A stretch of 64,000 bases of DNA from Pseudisothecium myosuroides (GCA_951799445.1 OX637290.1:3102501-3166500); one strand, 5' to 3'. Counted from the first letter of the stretch, positions 35,204 to 46,731 are shown. Numbers and translations are program-made. Notes: generated by a model not told the origin, from the letters alone.

Positions 35204-35429
35204 TTGAGGATTCCAGCAGCTGGCACTTGGCATTAATCAGGGACTTCACGCATCCCCATGTAGGGGCATTCCAACTGCAGTTGAAACGGTTGTCCTTGAA
35301 ACAGTTGTCTCCACTTTTCTTCCCAGAAAGCTTAACTTTGAGAATGACGGTGGACCAGTTGCTCATGCGAACATTGAATGAGTTCACTTTCTTCACCTTT
35401 ACCAATTCAATTCAACCTCAATATATACC

Positions 35430-35430
<1 letters not shown>

Positions 35431-35472
<42 letters not shown>
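35431..35472. repeat. (TA)n microsatellite
   Basis: About 21 uninterrupted TA units, preceded by ATATATACCG. Confidence 0.98.
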
Positions 35473-35477
<5 letters not shown>

Positions 35478-36137
35478 CATCAGGGATTTCAATTCGCTGG
35501 TTTAAACGACTTGATCTGAAAATTTAGATGCACTGGAGTGTAGTCAGGTGAAAGTAGTATGATCGTAGTAGAGTACTCGAACAAATCAAGTTGATAATTT
35601 CGTTGAATTGGCACAATTCTAGATGCCAAAATTTGTGACATTCGTTTCACAAGCTCCAAAACTATGACCACTGGAATAGATTTACGTTTCAAGTGAGCTC
35701 TCTGAAAAGTGAAGTCATGGAATTCTGCAAAGTTAAAGAAATTGACGTTTCAAGCAATGGATTGAATCTTCATGCGACTTGTAAAATCCTCTGCCACGTT
35801 TGTATGATGAGACACCATCAACTTCTGAAAAACTACTCCGCAATTGAATCTGGCTCCCACGGTTACATGCTTGGGACATGGATCGATTGTATTTTGTTTC
35901 CCTTTAAAGAAAGACATCTTGTTATTCCAGATAGGATTGATAAAAGGTGTATACACTAGAACTCCTCTAGCTCAATAGGTCCCAAACTACCTGAAGCTGA
36001 ATAGAGAGGTTCAAGGCATTAAAGAGGGTTCGCACTAGATAGGAAGTTGCCATAGAGGTACACATGTCACATCTTGAGGCCAACAAGCTTATTCATAAGA
36101 ATATTTTTCCCTTTTTTTGACAAGGTGTAGGGCCATC
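35473..36137. other. No gene; partial MITE end only
   Basis: Apart from the MITE-like end at about 35599, I see nothing definable here. Confidence 0.4.
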
Positions 36138-36980
36138 GGATGATTGCAAGAAACACTTATACTATTTGTTGCGTTTTGCATTTTTGGACTTTTAGTACTT
36201 TTTGTGCTATGAGTCACCTTCAGTATTATTAAAGACATGGAACATAAAATTTGAATGGTCAATTGGATTTCAAATTTACTATTCTGATAACATGTGATGT
36301 TCATCACTGGATGACAAAAATGGATGGAAATACTTAATTTGCCATTAAAAACAATTTAAATTGGCAGGTAGAAGGTACTACAAGCCCCAGTAGCACTATT
36401 GAGTCTTTTTGTATACCCTGAAGTACTATTTTGAGCCACATGCTACAATTTATCCTGGAAAATGAGACTTTCACATTTCTATTTTTTAAAATTACGAAAT
36501 GAGTTTGAAAATCTTATTTTAAAAATGGCCATTACTGCCGACTAAGAGCAAAGTAGGATGATCAAAGTTAGAAATAAAAAAACATTTTTAATTCAACATA
36601 AATTCAACCTAAATATAGCACACTTTAAGCCAATATAAAACACACTTGGAAAATGTTTTTGGAAATTCCTCTCTTAAGAAGGTGTATTTCTATTAGAAGA
36701 GCTAGCCTACCAAATTCGATGATGTAACTCTTCAAAAAAGGTACTCAATAGTACTAAAATCCACCAAAAATCCTTATGTGACATATATTCAAAATCTAGT
36801 TTCACCTATTAAATTAATTTTGAAAAAATTGAAATAATTCAAGTGCCTTTTCTATTGGATAGGAAGCTTGCTTTTGAATTTCATGTTCATTCAATCATTT
36901 TTGCAATACTTATGGCACAAAACAACTTCTGCATTGAACGTGTGACGGAAAATAGTATAGGTGTTTCTTGCAATCATTCC
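36138..36980. mobile_element. GG(G/A)TGATTGCAAGAAACAC element, copy D1
   Basis: The left end GGATGATTGCAAGAAACACT and right end GGTGTTTCTTGCAATCATTCC are inverted repeats of about 20 bp around 843 bp. It is nearly collinear with D2 (47907-48748), sharing for example GTTGCGTTTTGCATTTTTGG. No long frame. Target duplication not evident. Confidence 0.75.
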
Positions 36981-37220
36981 ACCACAATTTGTTTGGTAGG
37001 CTCTCATTAATTGCTAGCACTTATTTTATTTTGAAAGTCGGGACCGCTAGGATCTATTGCTTTATGAAGGTTTTTTGAATCATGGAGGGTGTACTTATGG
37101 GAGTTCTACTATACATGTGAATTTTCAGGTGGAGTGCAGACTTTGGAGTCTTAAATCTCACCAAAAAAATTGGGCTCAAATCTGGGTATGCTAAAAACTG
37201 AAGGGGGATATGATACATTT

Positions 37221-38900
37221 TTAACCCCTAAAGGACCGGCATGCATTTTTTGGATGTATAGAAATTTTGGGCAGGTATGTGTGACTAGAGATTTCCATAT
37301 TTTAAGCTGAAATTTTAATAGAAGGTGGGTGCAAGGAATATCTTTCATATGCACTAAATTTCATGACATTTAAAAATAGAAATAAAAAGTTATGGACAAA
37401 TATGTTACTTTTTTTTTGTAATTGGGCAGTCTGGGCAGATTAGAAAAAAAACACTTTTTTCAAAAATAAAAATTTGAAAGTGATTTTCTAGAGTTATATA
37501 TACGTGGAAAGCTTTGATTCATTCCATTTTGCCTAATGAGTCAAAAGTTATGAAGGGTTTTAGTTTGCGGGTAGTTATGGATTCTCTACTCTGAAATAAA
37601 CTTTGAAGTTGTTTATTTAACTCAATTTTAAATGTTTTTTGAAAAAAAAAAATCATAGGATGAAGGTTGTTTATTACAACATTACAACCATTGGGATTGA
37701 CATTTTTCAATTCCATACCTAAATTCTTAACAATTTAGTATTTTGGATCATTCTCTACTTCTTTCTGCTTACTATTTTTTTTATATGTTGTACAATTTCA
37801 AATGATTTGAAATTTTTTAAGCATGTAGCCAATTTGTTTAGGAAAAAGAATTCAAAGAAGCACCACTATTTTGGACATTTTTTTTCATACAAATGTGACA
37901 ATGTAAAGTGCAGCTGGGTCGTTGCAAGAAAGAGTGTTAGTTTTTGTTCCACTTTGGCTATTTTTGGCTAGTACTCCAGTACTCATGAGCTTTTGCATAT
38001 GAATTTTTAAAAATAAAATAATGATAATGATAATTAATATAATACTATGAATAGCTTATAACCAAAATTTCATACCTAAAAAAAATCTGAGTCAAAAGTT
38101 ATTCACAAAGGAAAAAAGCTGAAATTTTGAAGAAAATACATACTTTGATGTTTTAATTTGTAAAAAATAGAAAAAACAATTTTCAAAGAAACTAAAAATA
38201 TAATATTTGAAAAGACTTCATTAATAAAGAATTTTCACCAAAAAATTGATCTTGAAACCATCTTAAATGTTCAGAACTGCGCGCTCAAGGGAGCCCTCTT
38301 TGCATAGATGTAGAGAACACAAAATAAATTATTTTTAAATTTTCCGTGGTAGAAACATGAGTTCCTACTATGCAAATAGACCATAGAAATTTCAGCTCTA
38401 AATCATTAAATTTGGAGACTCCATAGTACTCAAAACCCCTAAAACGCAAAACATGATATATTAATTTAATTGATTTTTAAATATAAAATGACTTTTTTTA
38501 ATTTCAAAAAAATATGAGATATAAATATACTCAAGATATACATCTCCAATAAAAATTTCAAATTCATGCAAGTCAAGCTTAAGAAGTTATTGCAAAAGAA
38601 AGATTTGACACTCCATTTGTGACAAATACCCAGTACCACTGTTTCTTGCAATGACCCAGCTGCCTTGTTTTTCGTAGGGACAAAAAAAGGATTTTTGCCA
38701 ATTCAAATGTTAATATCTTCCAATCCGCATGGTGGAAAATTCTGAAATTTTGTCCACATCTTTTAAAACTAGTTTACTATAAGATCCTATAATTACATGT
38801 GTCAAAAAAGTGTTTTTTTCAAAAATTTGGTACTTCTACTAAAAATGGCAGTTTTTGAGTGTTTTCGGTGAAAGCATAGTCATGGAACTTTAGGGGTTAA
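37221..38900. mobile_element. TTAA-flanked CCCCTAAAG element, copy E2 (with nested insertion)
   Basis: It starts TTAACCCCTAAAGGACCGG and ends ACTTTAGGGGTTAA. Without the nested element at 37916-38657 it would be about 940 bp, the size of E1, with which it aligns on both sides of the insertion. Confidence 0.8.
37916..38657. mobile_element. GGGTC(G/A)TTGCAAGAA element, copy F1-A, nested in E2
   Basis: The left end GGGTCGTTGCAAGAAAGAGT and right end TTTCTTGCAATGACCC are inverted repeats around 742 bp. Comparison with E1 shows the pre-insertion site as GGCAGCTGCC. The flanks here are ...GCAGCT and AGCTGCC..., so a 4-bp AGCT duplication is possible but ambiguous because the site is palindromic. 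No transposase frame. Confidence 0.85.
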
Positions 38901-39221
38901 GTTTATAAAATTTATAAGAGCAATTGCCGTTTTCGACTTAACCCTACAAATACAGGTTGGTCACCAACGAAATCATCCTTTTGGGTACTGTGTAACTATC
39001 AATTTGCTTAAACAAGACCGAGCACTCCGTATTAGACGTCAAACTTCTGTACAAGACCTCCCCTTTGCATACAAAATTCCAGGGAAGAACATATAGTGCA
39101 CTTTTGTCCTATATAGAAGGATTCTATACCATCTATTGGACATTTAGTGTCCGCACCGTCTTCCTAGGGTTAATCCCACAACCATTGAATGAGAGAAGAC
39201 TAAGTGAAGCAGGGTCATTGC

Positions 39222-39947
39222 AAGAATTACCTGTACTATAACATTGTCACAAAAGAAAAGCGGAAGCTTCCTTTTGCAATAACTTTTGAAGCATGGCTCG
39301 CATGAAGTTGAAATTTTTATTGGAGATGTCTATATTAAAGGGAATCATATCCCATATTTTTCAGAAATGTTAAAAAATCATTTTATATTTAAAAATCAAT
39401 TAAGTTAATATGTCACGTTTTGAATTTTAGGGGTTTTGAGTACTATGGAGTACCCAAATTTAATGATCTAGAGCTGAAATTTCTATGGTCTATTTCCATA
39501 GTAGGAAGTCATGTTTCTACCAAGGGAAATTTAAAAATATTTTATTTTATGTCATCCACGTCCATGCAAAGAGGGCTCCCTTGCGCGCTCAATTCTGAAC
39601 ATTGAAGATAGTTTTAAGATCATTTTTTTGGTGAAATCTCTTCACTATGAAGTCTTCTCAAATGGAAAATTTTTAGTTTCTTCAAAAATTGTTTTTCCTA
39701 TTTTTTACAAATTAAAACGTCAAAGTATGTATTTTCTTCAAAATTTCAACTCTCTCTTTTTCGTGAATAACTTTTGACCTAGATTTTTCTTAGGTCTGAA
39801 ATTTTAGTGGTATGCTATTTTTAGTGTTATACTAATTATCTATATTTTAGTTTAGTTTAGTTTTAAAAATTTGTATGCAAAAGCTCATAGTACTGGGAGT
39901 ACTGGCCAAAATGGAACAAAAACGGAAGGTCATTCTTGCAATGACCC
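39222..39947. mobile_element. GGGTC(G/A)TTGCAAGAA element, copy F1-B (opposite orientation)
   Basis: The left end GGGTCATTGCAAGAATTACC and right end TCATTCTTGCAATGACCC bound 726 bp. The body is the reverse complement of F1-A and F1-C (shared text GGAACAAAAACGGAAGGTCA at the right end). It directly abuts, and probably disrupts, the left end of the TA-flanked MITE that follows. Confidence 0.8.
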
Positions 39948-40218
39948 GACACCCCCAAAATTGCTACTTTTTGCTACTATAATAATAATAATTATTAGAC
40001 TAGTCAAAACTTTGTATATTCTTGTTGGCAAGTAAAATGAGGTTCTAATGCACCAAAGACTACAACATTTGGATACCATATGCAATAGTTATGAAGAGTC
40101 AAAGTTTTTTTGTATATGTTCTAAAATCATTTCATCTATATAACAATATACATTGGAAATATACACAAATTGATGATGGTGGTTTTAGACAAGGTGTGGT
40201 TTTGGGGTGCTTACCTTA
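39948..40218. mobile_element. TA-flanked MITE, AAGGTGGGTACCCC family, copy 2 (left end lost)
   Basis: The right end GGGGTGCTTACCTTA matches copy 1, and the body shares ATTATTAGACTAGTCAAA and GGTTCTAATGCACCAAAGA. The left end is cut to ACACCCCCAAAATTGC by the neighbouring F1-B element. Confidence 0.6.
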
Positions 40219-40552
40219 GAGCAAAGAAGAATTGGGGGCAAAGGTGTCGTTTTTCACTATTGATAACTAATTGTGATTGTGAGTAGGATTATGTCATCCT
40301 CTATGTTTTAGCACATGCTTAATGCTTTGGAGATCATTGTTTTAGATTTGATGTTCTGTCAATTCAAACCACTATAAACTTGGGCTACGTACATTAGGGA
40401 ATGACCCATAAGAAGACCCACATGACAACCTTTTATTACTAGTGGATCTTCTTGAGTCATTTTCTTTTTCCAAGTTTCTACTAGTGTTAGTTTGTAGGTG
40501 GTACTAATTGATGCAAATTCTTATAGTGAACTTGCAAGTACACCATGAGTAT

Positions 40553-40700
40553 TAGAGACATCAAGTAAAAGGAACTTCCTAATCCTAGATTAAGAATAGA
40601 ATACTTTTACTTCCTAAAGTAAAAGTATAATTTTTTAGGTATTACTTCTTATGATTAGTATATAAGGATGTCTCTCAATGTGTAAGCATCAATCACTTGC
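40553..40700. repeat. Dispersed repeat ending at the Ariadne gene's 5' flank
   Basis: This matches the reverse complement of 45651-46009. Shared text includes GACATCAAGTAAAAGGAAC, TAAGAATAGAATA and CATCAATCACTTGCT. Similarity stops at about 40700, within 430 bp of the Ariadne start codon, so the repeat may contribute to the promoter region. Transposon family not identified. Confidence 0.6.
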
Positions 40701-41123
40701 TGATGTCTGATGCGGCCGTGGTTTTCTTGTTCACGGTCGTGGTTTTCTTGTTCCGTGATTGTGGCCGATCGCAGCCAACACGGCGTTGCGTAACTCTTTC
40801 ATTGCAGCTTCGACTATTTTGCCATCGCGTTCGCCGGCTTCTCTCTTTTTAAGACCCCCGCATATGCTTCAATCGGTGCTCTGAAAAGGCCGCAAGGTTT
40901 CCTTGATTGTGTGGCGACCGGACTCTGTGGCTGTCGGGAGAGAGGGATCCGTACGTTGGCGTCCGTCCAACAGAGTGCGAGTTTTTTCTCTCGATGAATC
41001 AGATGGAGATGAGGTGACGCAGCACGCGTGTAGCTTATGGAAATTGTTTCTTTTCAGCAGTGCAGAGCTTGGACTAATCACGTCGAAGTGCGGCAACCTC
41101 CCAGGGAACACTATTAGAGAATC
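40701..41123 (+). promoter_or_regulatory. Upstream and 5'-UTR region of the Ariadne gene
   Basis: GC content rises here. A short direct repeat, CGTGGTTTTCTTGTTC, occurs twice at about 40718-40755. CTCTCTTTTTAAGACC near 40842 is a weak TATA-like sequence. The start codon context is GAATCATGGGT. The transcription start is not determinable. Confidence 0.35.
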
Positions 41124-42863
41124 ATGGGTGACGATGGGATAATTTATGGGAGTGATTATGGAGATACAGAGTCTGAAGGGGATTATTTTGGAGACGATGA
41201 GGATTGCGGAGGCTACGAAGATTATGTCGGAGACGATGAAGACGTTTTGACTCATCAGGATGCACTAGATATCAGTCATAAGGTTATCACAAAAGAGTCC
41301 CTTCTCGCTGCACAGAGTGAGGACCTAAGAAAAGTTGTGGAGTTTCTGGCAATACGACAACGTCAGGCACGAACTTTGCTTATACATTATCGCTGGAATG
41401 TGGAAAATCTGTTTTGTGCCCTTGCGGAGAAGGGTACTGCTCCAATATTCCTGGAAGCCGGTTTGCCACCACCTGATACACAATCTGCCGTACCTGTTGC
41501 TGGCGACACCAGCCAGTTTGTTAGGTGTGGGACATGTCTCGAAGAAGTGTCAATAAGTGCATCTACACGAATGGATTGTGGACATGCCTTCTGCAACGAA
41601 TGTTGGACACAGTATTTTATAATCAAAATTAAGGATGGCCAGAGTCGACGTGTGACGTGTATGGAGCACCAGTGTGATGCAATTTGTGATGAAGATAAAG
41701 TGCGAGATCTGGTGGGTTCAGAAGACCCAGAGTCCGTTGAACGTTATGAGCGGTTCCTATTGGAGTCTTACATAGAAGACAATGCCAAAGTGAAGTGGTG
41801 CCCTAGTACACCTCATTGTGGTAATGCCATTCGACTGGAGGGGGAGCCATACTGTGAAATCGAATGTATATGTGGGCAGCAATTTTGCTTCAACTGCATG
41901 GCTGAACCTCACTCTCCATGCTCCTGTCATATATGGGCACTGTGGGACAAGAAGTGCAAGGACGAGTTCGAGACATTAAATTGGCTCACCGTCCATACTA
42001 AGCCTTGTCCGAAATGCCACAAGTTAGTGGAGAAAGATGGTGGATGTAACTTAGTCAGCTGTATTTGTGGTCAGGCATTCTGTTGGCTATGTGGAGCTGC
42101 AACTGGTCGAGAACACACCTGGAATAGTATTGAGGGACACAGCTGTGGTCGTTTCAAGGATGAGAAGGAAAAAGAGGCTGCAAGAGCTCAACGAGACTTG
42201 AAAAGATACATTCACTACCACTCACGCTGGAAAGGACATATGGATTCCTTGAAGTTGGAGCAGAGGCAGCAAGATCCTGTCGAAGAGAAGAGAACTCAGC
42301 TTGAAGAAAGCCCGGAAGAAAGTCATTGCCAAGTGAAAGATTACAGCTGGCTTACTATTGGTTTGCAGAGGCTATTTCGTGCCCGACGGGCTCTGTCCTA
42401 CTCATTTGCATTCGCCTACTTCAGGTTTGGGAATGATTTATTTAAGGATGACATCTCTGGAAAACAAAATGCCATCAACCAGAATCTCTTCGAGGATCAG
42501 CAGCAGCAGTTGGAGGAAACTGTGGAGCGCTTGTCTAAGCTTGTGAAGCCTTTTGACACTCCTATGGAACTAAATACTGATGACAGCTCCGTGCAGGATA
42601 GCCGTCTTCAAGTTATCAACCTAACCACTTTGACGGATGGTCTCTGCAGGCGCATGTATGAGGTGATAGAGAACGACCTTTTGGGTTCATTGCAGCTTGC
42701 TACGCATCACATTGCTCCTTACAAGACCGGAGGTGCAGAAAGAGCTTCTGAGATTTCTGCTGAAACAGTACCTGAGAGGACTAAGAATACAGAGTCCAGG
42801 TCCAAAAGAGACTGCCCTTCTCTTGCAAATGGTGAATGTGTACAGATACGAGCCGGTGTATGA
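41124..42863 (+). CDS. ARI: Ariadne-type RBR E3 ubiquitin-protein ligase
   Basis: A 579-residue single-exon frame. An RBR ligase takes ubiquitin from a UbcH7-type E2 onto its own Cys before passing it to substrate. The N-terminus is acidic and Gly-rich (1-40). A UBA-like segment spans about 55-105 (YRWNVENLF). RING1 runs from C135 (CGTC, then CGHAFCNEC) to about 190. The IBR spans about 226-270 (CPSTPHCG, CICGQQFCFNC). RING2 spans 295-341 (CPKCHKLVEKDGGCN, CICGQAFCWLC), with C308 the predicted catalytic Cys. An Ariadne autoinhibitory domain covers about 345-545 (KRYIHYHSRWKGH). Ring ligands and catalytic Cys are all present, so it is probably functional. Lack of introns in this region fits the proposed retroposed origin of some plant ARI genes (recalled, not checked). 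No C-terminal RanBP2 zinc finger is visible. A longer spliced form is possible (see findings). Confidence 0.97.
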   Translation: MGDDGIIYGSDYGDTESEGDYFGDDEDCGGYEDYVGDDEDVLTHQDALDISHKVITKESLLAAQSEDLRKVVEFLAIRQRQARTLLIHYRWNVENLFCALAEKGTAPIFLEAGLPPPDTQSAVPVAGDTSQFVRCGTCLEEVSISASTRMDCGHAFCNECWTQYFIIKIKDGQSRRVTCMEHQCDAICDEDKVRDLVGSEDPESVERYERFLLESYIEDNAKVKWCPSTPHCGNAIRLEGEPYCEIECICGQQFCFNCMAEPHSPCSCHIWALWDKKCKDEFETLNWLTVHTKPCPKCHKLVEKDGGCNLVSCICGQAFCWLCGAATGREHTWNSIEGHSCGRFKDEKEKEAARAQRDLKRYIHYHSRWKGHMDSLKLEQRQQDPVEEKRTQLEESPEESHCQVKDYSWLTIGLQRLFRARRALSYSFAFAYFRFGNDLFKDDISGKQNAINQNLFEDQQQQLEETVERLSKLVKPFDTPMELNTDDSSVQDSRLQVINLTTLTDGLCRRMYEVIENDLLGSLQLATHHIAPYKTGGAERASEISAETVPERTKNTESRSKRDCPSLANGECVQIRAGV

Positions 42864-42978
42864 CAAGCTTACACTACACTGATCCTCGTTAGTAGTCCAG
42901 GTGGTACTAATTACGAAGACATGTTCGATTTGGAACACTGAGTATACCACATATATCTGTAATTATAATCATTTTCAG

Positions 42979-43229
42979 CATCCCATGAAGGAAACCATGT
43001 CGATGCAGAGCTTGGAGGCAAGCAGACAATGCTCGAGGTCAAAGCTTGTGGCAAAATATACAAAAGGCCGCATTTTGAACCTGGTTCTCCAAGATTCTGC
43101 AAACGGCTTGGTGAAGAGCTCCCTGTTTCTGGTCCTTCAGTAGTTGGGGAGGCAGGGAAGACGTTGGGCTCAACATCTGAAACTCCAAGTATAGAACGAA
43201 GCAGCGATAGGTTCTGCTCCCAGTTCTAG
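42979..43229 (+). other. Possible alternative last exon of the Ariadne gene
   Basis: The sequence ATAATCATTTTCAG ends at 42978 and is followed by an 83-codon frame (with stop) to 43229. A candidate donor G/GTGTATGA at 42855/42856 is in the matching phase. Splicing out 42856-42978 (123 nt) would replace the last two residues by about 83 others and give a protein of about 660 residues. I recognise no domain in the tail. It may equally be ordinary 3'-UTR. Confidence 0.35.
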
Positions 43230-43553
43230 CTTTTCTACAACTTTGTGTATGATGGACACAATAGCTCTTGGCAGTGAAGATATAACTGGCCAAGAAAGGC
43301 TGATTGAAGCCTGCGGGCAGGTTGCTTCACCTTCATAACTTGAACACGGCAGACTTTTTTGGAGTTCCCAGTGACTGGTTTGGAGCTTTTCTAATTTTCC
43401 CCTGCTAGTTTTTGCCAGTTTATGTACATTTCCTGGTGTTCTAATGTCATCTAATATTTGGTAGATTTTACAAGATGCAATTGTCCCATATGGATTGTCA
43501 AGAGTACCATGAGGGAGGATACATAAGACTTGTAAGTTGTCAATTCTTCAGAC

Positions 43554-43559
43554 AATAAA
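43554..43559 (+). terminator. Candidate polyadenylation signal of the Ariadne gene
   Basis: AATAAA about 690 bp after the stop codon, at the end of the more gene-like sequence and before AT-rich DNA begins. Confidence 0.4.
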
Positions 43560-43599
43560 TTCTATTCACATAAATCTAGTTTTTTTGAGTTTGTATACT

Positions 43600-44696
43600 T
43601 CGAAAACCTAAGAAATTTTTAGTATATGAAATTTAAAAATGTTTAAACAAATGAAATCTACATATTACTAATATTTTGAACTCCTGAAATCTAGAATGGG
43701 TCTAGGTAAAAAATTCTGAAATGTACAAATCAATGAGATTAAAGTTTAAAATCTTCATATTAGTTAGATTTGAGACTCCAAAATCTACAAATGATATTGA
43801 TTCTGCCTACTACAATCTATATTAAAGTTAGATTTTAGAGGCATAAATCTACATTCTAGAATATTGAATTTCAAAAATTGAGTTGATTTGGAGGTGGGGA
43901 CATCTTCTAACAACATTGAAGATTCCCCTTAATAAAATTAATAAAATTGCCTATCTCACATTTCACTGTGAAGGCCACATTCCTTGTGAACATCAATTTC
44001 CTACACTTCTATGTTTCCTTGGAGGGGATTTTCAGTACCATATTCACAAGAAATTCAAAAAATGTTCCTTGTGGAATGCTTCACCTCCTGGTGAAGCTGA
44101 TGGCCAAGACGAATGAATGCAACATCATAGTGATTCGACCATCTAGCTGTGTGGGATCGAGCTCATAGTTGTGCAACAAGCCTCTTGCAGTGGTAAAGCC
44201 AAGGGTCAATGTAAAAAAAAGACCCCCTATTTTGTGTTGTCTTTATGATATGTTCCAAACCTCTCCTAGCTAATTTGGGGCCTCTGATTGCAAATATGAA
44301 CTCAGAATTTGCAAATTTTATCATACCTCACAAATAAAAAGTTCCTGCGTTCTCCCTAGAGGTAAAACAGGGGGGCAAAACAGCCTCCGCAGGAGGCCCA
44401 TTGCACAACTATAAGCTCGACCGCCGTGTGGGACGAGGGGTGATGCAGGTAGCAAACTGCCACGGAATAAGTGAAAGGCCGAATACATCCGGTTTCCTTG
44501 TCTGCTATTCTTAAGGAGCGCGCAAAGCGGGAAATATGCAAAACAAGCGTGCGATTGTTCAACTTTTTGCCAAAAACACTAGTACAGCCTGATATCTGAT
44601 TTTAGGTGTGCATCACCAACCCTTTGCCTCAGACTCAAACTTATCAGGTCTGGATTCCCGGTGTATTGGGAGTTGCAACCAAGTTGCCTACCTCTT
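43600..44696. other. No supported gene; one inverted repeat
   Basis: Segments at about 44155-44198 and 44374-44418 are inverted copies sharing TATAGTTGTGCAA and GCCTC(C/T)TGC, so a small unclassified foldback element of about 300 bp is likely. The rest is AT-rich without features. Confidence 0.45.
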
Positions 44697-45423
44697 TTAA
44701 CCCCTAAATGCCCAAGGCCTTCTTGAACTTCTAGGAATTTGCTCTAAATTGAACAAAAAGCCAACATTTTGACAAGCTTTATCAATTTTTTATGAATTGT
44801 AACCGTACAAATTCAAACTAGACATGTTAGACGTCACATAGGAAAAGAAAACACAACAATATTACTTATGAATTGAAAGATTATAATGTTTGAACATGAC
44901 GGTGTTAAAACTGCGAAAGTGACTTGAAGTCTTTCAATCCTCTTTTCACATGCCAAATCTAAAAGGTTGGTCAACAAAAAATTATGAGGTTAAAGGACCT
45001 AACATGCATAACCCCAATCAATTTACGGCTTCTCAAAATCTACTCTACAATTTTTTTAAATGAATTTCTAATATGAGTTTTCCTCCAAGATCTAGTGTAT
45101 TTGAGGCTCATTTCCAAGAGACCTCAACACTTCAAAAAGTCAAGATTACGATGGATATCCTTGAGTTGAATTATTCCATTATCTTTGATGACTGTGTCGC
45201 CATGATTGAAGTTTTGATTGTGCAAAATGTTCCCTTGCACAAAATCTTGAATAGAAAAATCATAATCAATCATTTTCAAAATCAGATTTCTAATGCTAAA
45301 ATTAGACTTCCATTTTTTTTTAATAAAAATATGAATATTAAAAATAGCAACTTGGTTAGGTTTTATTTAACTTCAAAGTATTGTCGACACCAAAATTTGA
45401 TGCCTCAGGCATTTAGGGGTTAA
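44697..45423. mobile_element. TTAA-flanked CCCCTAAAG element, copy E3
   Basis: It starts TTAACCCCTAAATGCCCAAG and ends CAGGCATTTAGGGGTTAA, 727 bp. The first 15 or so bases at each end are well matched inverted repeats with TTAA outside. The 116-codon frame inside (45073-45423) runs into the terminal repeat and has no recognisable domain. Confidence 0.8.
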
Positions 45424-45650
45424 AGACATGGGCAGTTTGATAGGTATGCGCAATAGTTAATATCTTGGCTCAATAGTGGTACTTTTTTTTATTGTGTGAA
45501 TACATTGCTATTTGACGGGTGCACACTTTAACTTAGGGTGTTTAGAGCAGCCCCAGTACAACACAGTGAAGCAACAATAATCAAGAAGATCAATGGTGGA
45601 GAATTTCTAAAGTATTGTTTCAGCATGTTGCAATGGAGCTACTATTAGGA

Positions 45651-46009
45651 AGCAAGTGATTGATGCCCACACATTGAAAAACATCTTTACATACTACTAC
45701 CTAAGAAATCATTAGGAAAAATTTCAACCCTCAAAGAGACCACGAGTTTTGCACCCTTGCCATGCAATTATGGAAAATAATAATAATAATAATTTTTATT
45801 TTTTGAAAATTTGAAATCTAATGTGGCACATCAGATTGGCAAAAAAATTCAATTTTTTTCCTTCTGTAATTGCCCCTTGGGGGTGCCAAAAATCAAAACT
45901 CTCAGTCTCTTTGAGGGCTGAATTTTTTTGTAATGTATACTTTTACTTTAGGAAATAAAAATATTCCATTCTATTCTTAATCTAGGAAGTTCCTTTTACT
46001 TGATGTCCC
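45651..46009. repeat. Second copy of the 40.55-kb repeat, interrupted
   Basis: Inverted relative to 40553-40700. Aligned halves (45651-45710 and 45935-46009) are separated by an insertion at 45723-45922 with inverted ends TTCAACCCTCAAAGAGACC and TCTCTTTGAGGGCTGAA. Confidence 0.6.
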
Positions 46010-46731
46010 TGACAATGAGAGACTTTGTACCCATAAACATTGTCTTACTACTTGAGTAAAGTTTTATTTGACTCTCCCTACACAAATAGTGCAAGTGGAA
46101 ATTTTGGTTTTAGTTCAAAAAACAAACCTTATGTATGTGAGGGGCGCAAGAGAGTAGACTTTTCTATAAGTTGTGGTTAAGCTTGAAACTCAACTAGATA
46201 AAAGAATAAATCATTATGGCCCTTGAGTTGCAATTCCGCTTTTGAAGGTTTAACCCTTAATCGATTACTTAAGCAATTTATAAATAGATTGTGAGTAGTA
46301 TTAGGCAAATAAATTTTTTACCATGTAAGAAGATAGGAAATATCAGAACTGCAAGTTTTCCAGATTTTATTCCTAAAATTGAAAATACTTTGATTTTTGG
46401 AAGCCAAAAAGTTATCTAGACTAGTAGCAAATTTTTAGACTCTTCCAGTTTTGATTATAGAGTAATTACTTTGGGACATGTGTGATAACCTTATTAGTCC
46501 CAATCTTGAAAAGGAAAAAAAAAAACATTCTAAACTTTGGTTGGAAATATGTTACAACTTTGGTTGAAAATAGCTATAGCCTACATGTTGGGTATGGCTT
46601 CTTGGTTGGGAATGGATGGTCCTACTTTAATTCCAACTCAACTCATTTGAATTCCAACTCCATTATCATTACAAATTTGCAATAAATGCATGGGCCTAAT
46701 TTGGGATTTTCTCCAACTCAACTGCTAAGCT

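Noticed and set aside
35155..35505. 116-codon plus-strand frame
   Set aside because: It overlaps a MITE end and reads through the (TA)n microsatellite as IYIYIY.
44150..44210. tRNA-derived SINE (A-box-like TTGCAGTGGTAAAG)
   Set aside because: No B box at the right distance and no A-rich tail; the segment is better explained as one arm of an inverted repeat.
45073..45423. 116-codon frame as a transposase
   Set aside because: It runs into the terminal inverted repeat of element E3, has no catalytic motif and is not conserved in the other copies.
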